DNA from: a virus
DNA length: 35,353 nucleotides
IMG/VR virus record: IMGVR_UViG_3300046780_000147
Location: 1-35,353 of that record
Strand: one strand, 5' to 3'
A model generated the notes under the pieces. The model searched no databases and was not told where the DNA came from. It saw only the letters and a list, made by a program, of their open reading frames with translations. Shown one piece after another: positions 7,231 to 14,371 of this stretch; the stretch's first letter is position 1; each line of letters opens with the position of its first letter. The position numbers were made by a program, and so were the translations under genes.

Positions 7231-7242
7231 GAGGATGACGCA

Positions 7243-7680
7243 ATGATTCTCGACAAGCAGAACCTGTTCTCCGACTCTCAGGTGATCACGGCCGATGCGG
7301 GGTCGACGAATGTGATCGACACCCAGTCGTCGTCGATCGTCACCGCGTTCAACGGGACCAGTGTCCTGCGGGACGTGGGCAACGCACTCGACCCGAACCT
7401 GCGGGTCTTCGCCTGCGTGACCGTGGACTTCGCCACCATCGTGTCCATGCAGATCAGCCTCCGGACCGACACCGATGTGGCGTTCGGCACCGAAGTGATC
7501 CTCTGGACCTCGCGGCTGTTCCTCCTGGCCGAGATGGTGGCCGGGTTCCAGTTCCCGCTGCCGAACGTCCCGAGCAAGTGCAGCCGCTATCTCCGACTGT
7601 ACTACGATGTGAACACCTCGGCCACGCTGGGCAAGATCACGGCCGGCCTGGTGCTCGACAAGCAGCTCAACCCGGCATAG
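7243..7680 (+). CDS. Bbp16-like capsid cement (decoration) protein
   Basis: 145-residue beta-rich protein beginning MILDKQNLFSDSQVITADA and STNVIDTQ, the recognisable start of the Bbp16-family capsid cement protein that stabilises the shell in this phage group. Middle strands include VLRDVGNALDPNLRVFACVTV and VAFGTEVILWTS; a later segment is FPLPNVPSKCSRYLRLYYDV. I chose ATG 7243, which has GAGGA eight bases before it, over an in-frame ATG at 7213 that lies inside the hairpin stem. Position right after the capsid gene supports the role. Confidence 0.85.
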   Translation: MILDKQNLFSDSQVITADAGSTNVIDTQSSSIVTAFNGTSVLRDVGNALDPNLRVFACVTVDFATIVSMQISLRTDTDVAFGTEVILWTSRLFLLAEMVAGFQFPLPNVPSKCSRYLRLYYDVNTSATLGKITAGLVLDKQLNPA

Positions 7681-7737
7681 TTGCCGGCCAACCGGAGCGC
7701 GCCGTCGATTCGGCGGCGTGTCTCCTTGGAGTGTCCC

Positions 7738-8043
7738 ATGCGCGTGCGGTGTCTCACGACTTGTACCGTCGGGGTCGCGTACTTCGAGGCAGACCACATC
7801 TATGCGTGGCCGGACGATCTGCCGCTCGTCAAGCACTTCGAGCGGGCCGCAGATGACGCCCCGATTCTCCGGCAGGATGAACTCGTCGTGCCGGAAGCGC
7901 CAACGCCAGTGATCCCGATGGCGACTCTCACGCCGCGGCCGGAGTACACCGGACCGCTGACCATGCACGGGATGGCGCAGCAACAGGGCGCGGAACTCCT
8001 CATCAGTGAGGCCGATCCGCGCGTACCGAGAGGAGTGGTCTGA
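7738..8043 (+). CDS. Hypothetical protein, N-terminal beta segment
   Basis: 101 residues starting MRVRCLTTCTVGVAYFEADH, preceded by TTGGAG seven bases upstream. The start resembles short phage proteins of the form M-V-CL-P-TV--V-F--G--Y often found after capsid decoration genes. The second half is Pro-rich and probably unstructured. No function is assigned. The stop overlaps the next start by one base. Confidence 0.65.
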   Translation: MRVRCLTTCTVGVAYFEADHIYAWPDDLPLVKHFERAADDAPILRQDELVVPEAPTPVIPMATLTPRPEYTGPLTMHGMAQQQGAELLISEADPRVPRGVV

Positions 8044-8168
8044 TGACGTTCGCTGACATCTGGTCGAAGGTCCGGGCGTGGCTGGCCGAGAACGGGCACT
8101 GGCTGTTCGTGGTCGGCTTCGCCGCGGGCTACGTGCTGGGCAAGGGATGGCTGGGGAAACTACTGTGA
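8043..8168 (+). CDS. 41-residue single-pass membrane protein
   Basis: ATG 8043 overlaps the preceding stop by one base (TGATG) and the frame runs 41 codons. After an amphipathic head (FADIWSKVRAWLAENG) comes one hydrophobic segment, WLFVVGFAAGYVLG (residues 20-33), and a short basic tail. It could be a holin-type or membrane-anchoring peptide. No family is recognised, but overlaps on both sides support it being a real gene. Confidence 0.6.
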   Translation: MTFADIWSKVRAWLAENGHWLFVVGFAAGYVLGKGWLGKLL

Positions 8169-8320
8169 GCATCCAAATCGGCGTGGCACTCGTGCTGTTC
8201 CTGGTGCTGCTCGTCCTCTGGTTTGCGGTGCCGAAGGCGCGGGAAGTGATTGAGGCAGCGTTCTACTGCGCGGGCCTGAGTTGGTTCGCGCTGCAGTTGT
8301 TCCTTCGGTTCCACGCATGA
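8165..8320 (+). CDS. 51-residue membrane protein
   Basis: GTG 8165 overlaps the preceding stop (GTGA). The product has a strongly hydrophobic segment GVALVLFLVLLVLWFAV (about residues 6-22), a short charged linker, and a second hydrophobic helix AAFYCAGLSWFALQLFL (about 31-48). Two-helix topology is compatible with a small holin, though the gene lies among structural genes. It overlaps the next gene by four bases. A longer version starting at 8078 would run through the previous gene's frame and is unlikely. Confidence 0.6.
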   Translation: MSIQIGVALVLFLVLLVLWFAVPKAREVIEAAFYCAGLSWFALQLFLRFHA

Positions 8321-9129
8321 AGACGGCTCTCCTGGCGCTGCTGCTCGCCGTGCCCGCGGCGGCGCAGACGAAAGACTCGCTCGTCTCGAGCCGCGCCGAT
8401 ACCACGTTCGGTCCGGTGCGGGTCACCTATACGAATGTCTACGTCCGGGTGCCGGTGGATACGACCACGCCTCCGGTTACGCCGCCCTCCGGCGGTGGCA
8501 ATCTCGCCACCATGACGTTCGAGTCGGGGACGTTCGAGGGGCTGACGGATGGCGGCGGCGGGAAGCCGGTCAACGGCTTGATTGCCAGCAGTGGCTGCTA
8601 CGCGGGTTCCAAGTGCTTCGACGTCAATATTGCCGCCTCGGCGAATGATGCCGGCGGGTCGGGGTATTGGGTGGGCTCCGGCGCATCCTACTCTGATCTG
8701 TGGGCGAGCTTCGCGCTGAACATCGTCAAGAATCCGATGCAGGGCGGCGTGCAAACTCAAAAGCTCTTGATCTTTCGCAACGGCGGAAGTCAGGGGCTCT
8801 TGGGCGAGTTCGTGTCGCAGTACGGGGCGTGGATTTGGTCGTGGCTGTTCACCGAAGGGACACAGTTCTATCCCTCGGGGATGCCCAATCCGGCCGTGCC
8901 GGGGTGGCACCGTTACAAGGTCCACTTCCACTGTGCCGCCCCCGCGACCGTGAGTGTCGGCGTCGATGGCGCAGAGAATGTGTGGGTACAGAAAACGAAG
9001 GCTGGTGGTGGCTGCGCGAGTCTACCAACCACGATCACCTTCGGCGGCACGCTCAACGCCGGCTCCGGCGCCTCCCACTTCCAGTTCGACAACATCAAGA
9101 TCGGCACCACCGATCCGGGGTGGCCCTGA
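8317..9129 (+). CDS. Exported lectin-like (jelly-roll-like) protein, paralogue A
   Basis: 270 residues from ATG 8317 (ATGA overlap). It opens with a clear Sec signal peptide, MKTALLALLLAVPAAAQ, with a likely cleavage after AAA. A Thr/Pro linker (TTTPPVTPPSGGG) leads to a beta-rich domain: NLATMTFESGTFEG, SKCFDVNI, WASFALNIVK, KLLIFRNGGSQGLLGEF, WIWSWLFTEG and a closing TLNAGSGASHFQFDNIKIG. The pattern suggests a concanavalin-like carbohydrate-binding sandwich; I see no convincing catalytic residues. The following gene is a clear tandem paralogue. An export signal is odd for a gene in a virion-structure operon: the protein may be secreted from the infected cell, or may be a captured host gene. 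Confidence 0.65.
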   Translation: MKTALLALLLAVPAAAQTKDSLVSSRADTTFGPVRVTYTNVYVRVPVDTTTPPVTPPSGGGNLATMTFESGTFEGLTDGGGGKPVNGLIASSGCYAGSKCFDVNIAASANDAGGSGYWVGSGASYSDLWASFALNIVKNPMQGGVQTQKLLIFRNGGSQGLLGEFVSQYGAWIWSWLFTEGTQFYPSGMPNPAVPGWHRYKVHFHCAAPATVSVGVDGAENVWVQKTKAGGGCASLPTTITFGGTLNAGSGASHFQFDNIKIGTTDPGWP

Positions 9130-9869
9130 TGTCGCTGATCCTCCTGCACCCACCGCTCACGCGCACCCGCTGGAACTCTCCAGGGGGTGGTGGAGGCGGT
9201 GGCGGGGGTGGCGCATCGGGCAACCTGGCCAACGTGGACTTCGAGGATGGCACCTTCGGCGTGATGTCCTCGGTCGTCAGTGTGGTGAGCGGGACTGGCG
9301 TCTCGGTTGTCGCCACGTCGCCGTTTGCCGGAACCAAATGCTGCGACCTCACGGCGCCCAGCGCCAGCACGGATCAGGGGGTTCGGCTCGACTACTCAAC
9401 CGGCGTCGGCCGGAACGAATGGTGGATCACCTATGCCCTCTATTGGGTGACCCGGCCGCTCGACACGTTCCCCGGCACCCAGAAGTTCACCATCTTCCGG
9501 AATGATGGCGGCTCGCCCAACCAGTTTGGCGAGATGAACGTCATCAACAACAACTGGATCTGGAACTGGTTGTTCACCGATGCGGGCGCGGGCAACATCA
9601 CGCTGGGCGAACTCGGCACCGTCGCCTCCTATGTCGGGGTCTGGAATCGGCTCAAGCTGCATTACAAGTTTCTCGGTGCGGGACTCGGGACGACGATCAC
9701 GTTCGGCAAGAACGGTGTCGATGCCCTGCGGACGATCCATACGACGCAGGACCAGGCCGGTGTCCCTTCCCGGCTCACGGTGGGCGGAACGCTGAACGCG
9801 AATAGCGGCGCCAGCCACTTCCGGCTGGACAATATCCATATCGGTACGGCTGATCCAGGTTGGGATTGA
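9129..9869 (+). CDS. Lectin-like protein, paralogue B (no signal peptide)
   Basis: 246 residues from ATG 9129, overlapping the stop of paralogue A by one base. It aligns through most of the domain: GNLANVDFEDGTF, TKCCDLTAPSAS, WWITYALYWVTRP, TQKFTIFRND, WIWNWLFTD and GGTLNANSGASHFRLDNI, ending ADPGWD where A ends TDPGWP. The N terminus differs: no export signal, but a short MSLILLHPPLTRTRWNSP head followed by ten consecutive glycines. The two copies arose by tandem duplication and then diverged. B may stay in the virion, perhaps as a decoration or receptor-binding protein, while A is exported. The function itself is inference. Confidence 0.65.
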   Translation: MSLILLHPPLTRTRWNSPGGGGGGGGGGASGNLANVDFEDGTFGVMSSVVSVVSGTGVSVVATSPFAGTKCCDLTAPSASTDQGVRLDYSTGVGRNEWWITYALYWVTRPLDTFPGTQKFTIFRNDGGSPNQFGEMNVINNNWIWNWLFTDAGAGNITLGELGTVASYVGVWNRLKLHYKFLGAGLGTTITFGKNGVDALRTIHTTQDQAGVPSRLTVGGTLNANSGASHFRLDNIHIGTADPGWD

Positions 9870-9888
9870 TCCTCACAAGGAGTGCATG

Positions 9889-10122
9889 ATGCCTGATCCT
9901 GTCTGGGCGGTTGAAGTCGAGAGCACCGCCGACGCCAAGGACAACCCCAAGGGCGCGACGCCGCAGCGGCTGATCTACCATCACCAGGCGCCGACGCTGG
10001 AGCACGCGCACGCCCACGTCAAGAAGCTGACCGATGCCAAGATCCTGAAGTCCTGGACCTTCCGGCACGCCGACCGGTCGATGGGCGTTGAGCCGTTGCC
10101 GAACGGGGGGATGCCCGAATGA
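9889..10122 (+). CDS. Hypothetical small protein
   Basis: 77 residues (MPDPVWAVEVESTADAKD...) with AAGGAG six bases before ATG 9889; an adjacent ATG at 9886 is the alternative. The sequence has an alternating beta/alpha look (WAVEVEST, LEHAHAHVKKLTDAKI, SWTFRHAD) and several His residues. No family is recognised. It overlaps the next gene by four bases. Confidence 0.6.
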   Translation: MPDPVWAVEVESTADAKDNPKGATPQRLIYHHQAPTLEHAHAHVKKLTDAKILKSWTFRHADRSMGVEPLPNGGMPE

Positions 10123-11393
10123 CGACCCTCCACGCCAGTTACACGGGCGACTGCATCATCGGGAACACGATCAACCACAAGTTCTCGACGTTCAATCTGA
10201 GCGATGTGCCGGTGACCCTTGCGGGCTCGCCGGTCATCTCGATCTACGTCGGCAGCGGGACCACCGAACTGACGGCGGGGATCACCCTCACGGTGGACTT
10301 CGATGGCCGCACGGGGATGCACAACATCGCGGCCGTCCTGACGACTGGCAATGGGTACGCCAACAAGACCGACATTCAGATGGTGGTGACCACGGGCACG
10401 GTCAACTCCGTGTCGGCAGTGGGCTCCGTGGTCGGCATCGGCTCGATCGGTGGGCGGTCACCGTGGGATGCTGCCACGACCCAGTTCAAGAATGGCGTTT
10501 CCTTCGGCCTCGCGCTGAGCGATCTGCGGAGCGGCACGGCTCAGGCGGGATCAACCAACACGATCACGCTGGACGCATCTGCGTCCTCCACCAATCGCAC
10601 CTATGTGGGGTGCTTTATCGGTGCGCCGCAGGGCATCGGCGTCGGTCAGTATTCGCTCTGCATCGACTACGATGGCACGAGCAAGGTGGCGGTCCTCGCC
10701 GATGTGCAGGCGACGGCGTTCACCAGTGCCACGAACTTCTCGATTCGGCCCGGCCCAGGACTCGCGGCGCTCGGGATCATCGACTGCGGCACCGCACAGT
10801 CCGCCTCCGCGACCGGCATCGTGGGACGGTCGGCGGCTGCGTTTGACGACCACACGCTGATCGGTGCGACGCTCTGGGTGTTCGGCTCGAACCAGGGCTA
10901 CTGGCAGCGCCGCCTCATCACGGAAAACCTGCTGTCGGGCGACGCGTACACGACCGACACCTTCGATGTGACTCCGACCGGGACGATCTATTACATGATC
11001 TTCGGATCGGCACCGGGCTCGACGGCCGTGCCGCCGCAGGTCGATGTCCGGCAGTGGATCGGGACGGCTGTTCCCGCGCCGACCGTCGCCGGCTACCCGA
11101 TGGTGATTCTGAAGGCGGCGCCGCAGGTCAAGAAGAACGTGGCGCTGGCGAACTTCCCGTTCGTCATGACCGTGGCCGGTGTGCCGACAGCGGGGCTCAC
11201 CGTCACCGCCACCCGGAGTCTCGATGGTGCGGCGTTCGCCGCCTGCGCCAATGCGGCGAGCAGTCTGTCGGCGGGGTCCTACAAGATCAGCCTCAATGCC
11301 ACGGACCTGAACGCCGATACGGTCCAACTCCGGTTCACGGCGGCGGGTGCCGACGATACGTTCCTGACCATCGTCACGACCGCGGCCTCCTGA
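10119..11393 (+). CDS. Putative structural protein with Ig-like C-terminal module
   Basis: 424 residues, Gly/Thr/Ala-rich and beta-stranded throughout. Segments seen in other phage virion proteins are GVSFGLALSDL, a PPQVDVRQWIGTAVPAP motif near residues 305-320, and a C-terminal module (about 335-424) with FPFVMTVAGVPTAGLTV and a closing DTVQLRFTAAGADDTFLTI. The last part resembles an Ig-like or fibre-associated domain. Its place between lectin-like and beta-helix genes suggests a surface or tail-associated protein. A precise role cannot be given. It has ATGA coupling upstream and TGATG coupling downstream. Confidence 0.65.
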   Translation: MTTLHASYTGDCIIGNTINHKFSTFNLSDVPVTLAGSPVISIYVGSGTTELTAGITLTVDFDGRTGMHNIAAVLTTGNGYANKTDIQMVVTTGTVNSVSAVGSVVGIGSIGGRSPWDAATTQFKNGVSFGLALSDLRSGTAQAGSTNTITLDASASSTNRTYVGCFIGAPQGIGVGQYSLCIDYDGTSKVAVLADVQATAFTSATNFSIRPGPGLAALGIIDCGTAQSASATGIVGRSAAAFDDHTLIGATLWVFGSNQGYWQRRLITENLLSGDAYTTDTFDVTPTGTIYYMIFGSAPGSTAVPPQVDVRQWIGTAVPAPTVAGYPMVILKAAPQVKKNVALANFPFVMTVAGVPTAGLTVTATRSLDGAAFAACANAASSLSAGSYKISLNATDLNADTVQLRFTAAGADDTFLTIVTTAAS

Positions 11394-11923
11394 TGCGGCC
11401 CTACACGGTGCCGGAGCGGTACGCACCGCTCCCGACGGACAGGAAACTCACCCCAGACGAGATGGGGGAGTTCATGGTGGTCACTGAGGAGCCGCGCCGG
11501 GCGACGGCTGAAGAAATCGAGCAATGGCTGAAGCGGAAACAGATGCCGGAGCCGATTGCCCCGGCGCTGGCTGCCATTCCGATCACGCCGGACATGGCAC
11601 CGATCCTCCGCGAGCTGATTCGGAACCAGATGAAGATCCAACTCTACGTCACCCAGCGGGCCGATTTCGAGCGTCGGCGTGACGTTGGTACACGGACCGT
11701 CATGGTGCAGATGGTGCAGTCGATTCCGTGGAAGCAGGAAATCTTCCGCTGGCTTGATGAGTATTTCGAGGCCAAGATGAAGGCGTTCTATCAGATCCAC
11801 GACGACGCCGTGGTGGCCCTCCGCTCGCTCAATATGCGGGCACTGCGGCTACGGGCGCATGGTGCCGTGATTGTCCACCTGGGCCGTCTCGGTCGTCTCT
11901 GGCACCGCTGGAAGACGCGGTAA
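11393..11923 (+). CDS. Hypothetical helical protein
   Basis: 176 residues (MRPYTVPERYAPLPTDRK...), starting at an ATG that overlaps the previous stop. The N-terminal third is Pro/Glu-rich. Residues 65-176 look helical and become strongly basic at the C terminus (ALRLRAHGAVIVHLGRLGRLWHRWKTR-like, Arg/Leu/His-rich). No family is recognised. It lies between two putative surface proteins and may be a small chaperone or linker, which is conjecture. Confidence 0.55.
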   Translation: MRPYTVPERYAPLPTDRKLTPDEMGEFMVVTEEPRRATAEEIEQWLKRKQMPEPIAPALAAIPITPDMAPILRELIRNQMKIQLYVTQRADFERRRDVGTRTVMVQMVQSIPWKQEIFRWLDEYFEAKMKAFYQIHDDAVVALRSLNMRALRLRAHGAVIVHLGRLGRLWHRWKTR

Positions 11924-11924
11924 C

Positions 11925-13751
11925 ATGAATCTCCTTGAATGGGCGGGTCGCGTCGGCAAATTCTTCCAAGGTGGCGTGGTCTGGAAGACGGACCTGGCTG
12001 GTGCAGGACCACCGCCCGCTTTCGGCCCCTGGTACGTCGATGCCACGCTCGGATCGGACGCCAACGTCGGCAATTCCTCACTGCTGCCGTGGCAAACCGT
12101 GGCGGAGATGTTGTCAGAGAGTTTCCCTAGCGATACCGTCAACTGGAAAAAGGGCGAGACCTGGCGGGAATATGCGTTGGACCCTCCCACGGCGCAGACG
12201 TGGCAAAACTACGGGTCCGGCTCCGTACTACCCCGGATTTCCTGCATGGATGTGGTGGTCGGGACGTGGACCAATACGTCAGGTACCATCTGGACGATTC
12301 CCTATCCGACCGTGCTGCCCTCGGTGAGCGGTGTGGATGTCGATGGCTTGCATTATCCGCCGGCGGCAAGCGTGGCGGCGCTCGTGGCGGGCCAATTCTT
12401 CTACGACATACCGACCGCCACGTTGTACCTCGACATCGTGGGTGGCGATTCGACTATGAGCGGCAAAGTGGTCGAGGCCAACGGCCAGCGGCACAGTGCG
12501 ATGGCCGCAGCGATCGGACAGGGAGGATACAGTTTCACGGGTATCCACTTCCACGGTGGGACCGACGGCACCGTCATCATGCAGAACTGCTCGTCTATCT
12601 CCTCATGGACGAGTTGTCGGTTCGGACACGGTGGTTTCGTGAACAGCGTGGGCCTGTTGTTCCTGCAGGGCGGCAATCTGTCGGGGTACACCGTCACGGA
12701 CTGCCTGTTCGAGAACGGCAATACCGACTGCCTGTTCTACGTGGACAACCCGCTGGGCGTCGTCTCGTACTGCACCTTCCTGAGCCTGTACGGGTTCGGG
12801 TCGGACCACATGCAGTTCACGGGGACGGTCAACGGCTCAGGAGGAAGCCATGTCCATCATTGCTACGGCTTCGCTCAGGTGGGCACGAACAGCGCCAAAG
12901 GGATGATCGTACAGGGGCAGAGCGTCCTGACGGGTGGCCTGAATGTGCATGACAATTTCTGTGACGGCACCAATTACATGTGCTCGTTCGGTGGCCCTGG
13001 CCTGACGGGATTCGACAACTACACGATCGACAGGAATGTGCATATCAACGGCCTCGCCAGCTCCAGTGTCGGGAGTTTCGGCATGGGTGGGCCGGGGGCC
13101 GGGTGCCGCTGGACCTACAATGTGAGCATCGACAACGCGGGCGCCGTGATGAACTTCTTCGGCAGTTCCAGCAAGACGGGCATTGGTTTCTATCAGAACA
13201 CTCTTTTCAGATACGCCACGCTGGGAATTGTGTGTTCGGCGGCGGCCGACAAGCTGTCCGGCACGATCGAGGACAACATTATCTGGTCGGCCAGTTCAAC
13301 TAACAACCATATCCGGCTCCGCGACACGGCCGGCGGCGCGCTGGTCAGCGACTACAACGACATCGGCCCGGAGAAGGCGTCCGGCTATTCCTACAACGGC
13401 ACGGCCTACAACACCCTGGCCCTGTATGTCGCGGGCGCGAGTCAGGACGCCCACAGCATCAAGAGCGACCCGCTACTCAATACGGCAGTCAATCGTACCG
13501 GCACTTACGGCCAGACCTCTGCTGGCGTGGCTGCAACGTATGCCGACGTGTCGCTGACGGCGCTGAGTCCGGCGCGGGCTGCTGGCATCAGGGTCACGGG
13601 CATCAACGACACGATGGCGAATCCGCCCGATCTCGGCGCGTTTCAGTACGGGGCGCTCGGCATCGGCCTTCCGGCCAACGCAGGCCGTGCTCGGCGGCGC
13701 CAGCGTATCCTGTTCGTGGTGCGGTCGCGGCATGGCCGCGGGAGGCCCTGA
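11925..13751 (+). CDS. Right-handed parallel beta-helix protein (spike or depolymerase-like)
   Basis: 608 residues. Residues 35-60 read GPWYVDATLGSDANVGNSS followed by PWQTV, the classic opening of parallel beta-helix proteins (YVxxxxGSDxNxG...PWxTI). Many short strands with Asn/Gly turns follow (FTGIHFHGG, YTVTDCLFENGN, VSYCTFLSL, YTIDRNVHING, GTIEDNIIW), then a typical closing PPDLGAFQYG. Such proteins are found as phage tailspikes and polysaccharide-degrading enzymes; the catalytic residues are not identifiable by eye. The C-terminal 30 residues are Arg-rich. The location upstream of the tail-tube genes is unusual for a tailspike; a second beta-helix protein is encoded at 26493. Confidence 0.75.
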   Translation: MNLLEWAGRVGKFFQGGVVWKTDLAGAGPPPAFGPWYVDATLGSDANVGNSSLLPWQTVAEMLSESFPSDTVNWKKGETWREYALDPPTAQTWQNYGSGSVLPRISCMDVVVGTWTNTSGTIWTIPYPTVLPSVSGVDVDGLHYPPAASVAALVAGQFFYDIPTATLYLDIVGGDSTMSGKVVEANGQRHSAMAAAIGQGGYSFTGIHFHGGTDGTVIMQNCSSISSWTSCRFGHGGFVNSVGLLFLQGGNLSGYTVTDCLFENGNTDCLFYVDNPLGVVSYCTFLSLYGFGSDHMQFTGTVNGSGGSHVHHCYGFAQVGTNSAKGMIVQGQSVLTGGLNVHDNFCDGTNYMCSFGGPGLTGFDNYTIDRNVHINGLASSSVGSFGMGGPGAGCRWTYNVSIDNAGAVMNFFGSSSKTGIGFYQNTLFRYATLGIVCSAAADKLSGTIEDNIIWSASSTNNHIRLRDTAGGALVSDYNDIGPEKASGYSYNGTAYNTLALYVAGASQDAHSIKSDPLLNTAVNRTGTYGQTSAGVAATYADVSLTALSPARAAGIRVTGINDTMANPPDLGAFQYGALGIGLPANAGRARRRQRILFVVRSRHGRGRP

Positions 13752-14371
13752 TGAGTGCGCCTGTCCCCGCCACGGCTGTCAGCATCTGCAACCGAGCCCT
13801 CGCGAGGCTTGGGATCAGCTACACGATTCAGGCGCTGACGGATGCCAGCAAGGAAGCGTACCAGTGCAACCTCTGGTTCGTGCCCTGCCGGGAAGCCACC
13901 CTGCAGGACATCCCGTGGGGGTTCGCCACCAAGCGGGCCACGCTGGCGCTGTCAGGCACCGGTCAGGCCACCGCGCCGTGGACCTACAAGTACGCCTATC
14001 CGAACGACTGCCTGATGGCCCGCTCGATCGACCTGGGCGTCATTATCACCGATCCGAAGCAGCGGATACCGTTCGCCATCGAGTCCGATGGCACGGAGTC
14101 CGGTCGGGTGATCCTCTGTGACTTCCCGAACGCCGTCCTGACCTACACCCTGGCGATCACCAATCCGGCGATGTTCACCACGCGGTTCGCCGACGCCCTA
14201 GCGTGGAAACTGGCCGAGGACCTGGCGATGGTCATGTCGGTCTCAACCGTGATTCGGGATGGCGTCCACGCGCACTACGAACTGGCGCTGTCGCGGGCCA
14301 TCATGGCGGATAACCGGGAGCAGCAGGACCGGATGGAACCGGACGCTGAGTTCATTCAGGGCCGACTCTAG
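13751..14371 (+). CDS. Tail tubular protein A-like head-tail adaptor (T7 gp11 type)
   Basis: 206 residues. The opening AVSICNRALARLGISYTIQALTDASKEAYQCNLWFVPCREATLQDIPW shows the pattern of this family (ICNxALxRxG, AxxCxxxYxxxRxxxLxxxPWxFA), followed by FATKRATLALS and WTYKYAYPNDCLMARSI. These proteins form the ring joining the portal to the tail nozzle. Length is normal (about 200). It overlaps both neighbours by one base and directly precedes the nozzle gene, as in T7-like phages. Confidence 0.9.
   Translation: MSAPVPATAVSICNRALARLGISYTIQALTDASKEAYQCNLWFVPCREATLQDIPWGFATKRATLALSGTGQATAPWTYKYAYPNDCLMARSIDLGVIITDPKQRIPFAIESDGTESGRVILCDFPNAVLTYTLAITNPAMFTTRFADALAWKLAEDLAMVMSVSTVIRDGVHAHYELALSRAIMADNREQQDRMEPDAEFIQGRL

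Noticed and set aside
7695-7720. Short CGCCG/CGGCG hairpin before the gene at 7738
   Set aside because: Only five pairs with a six-base loop; expected by chance in such GC-rich DNA.
8317-13751. Diversity-generating retroelement with variable repeat, as in BPP-1
   Set aside because: No reverse transcriptase and no template/variable repeat pair were seen; the similarity of the two lectin-like genes is at the protein level over the whole domain.
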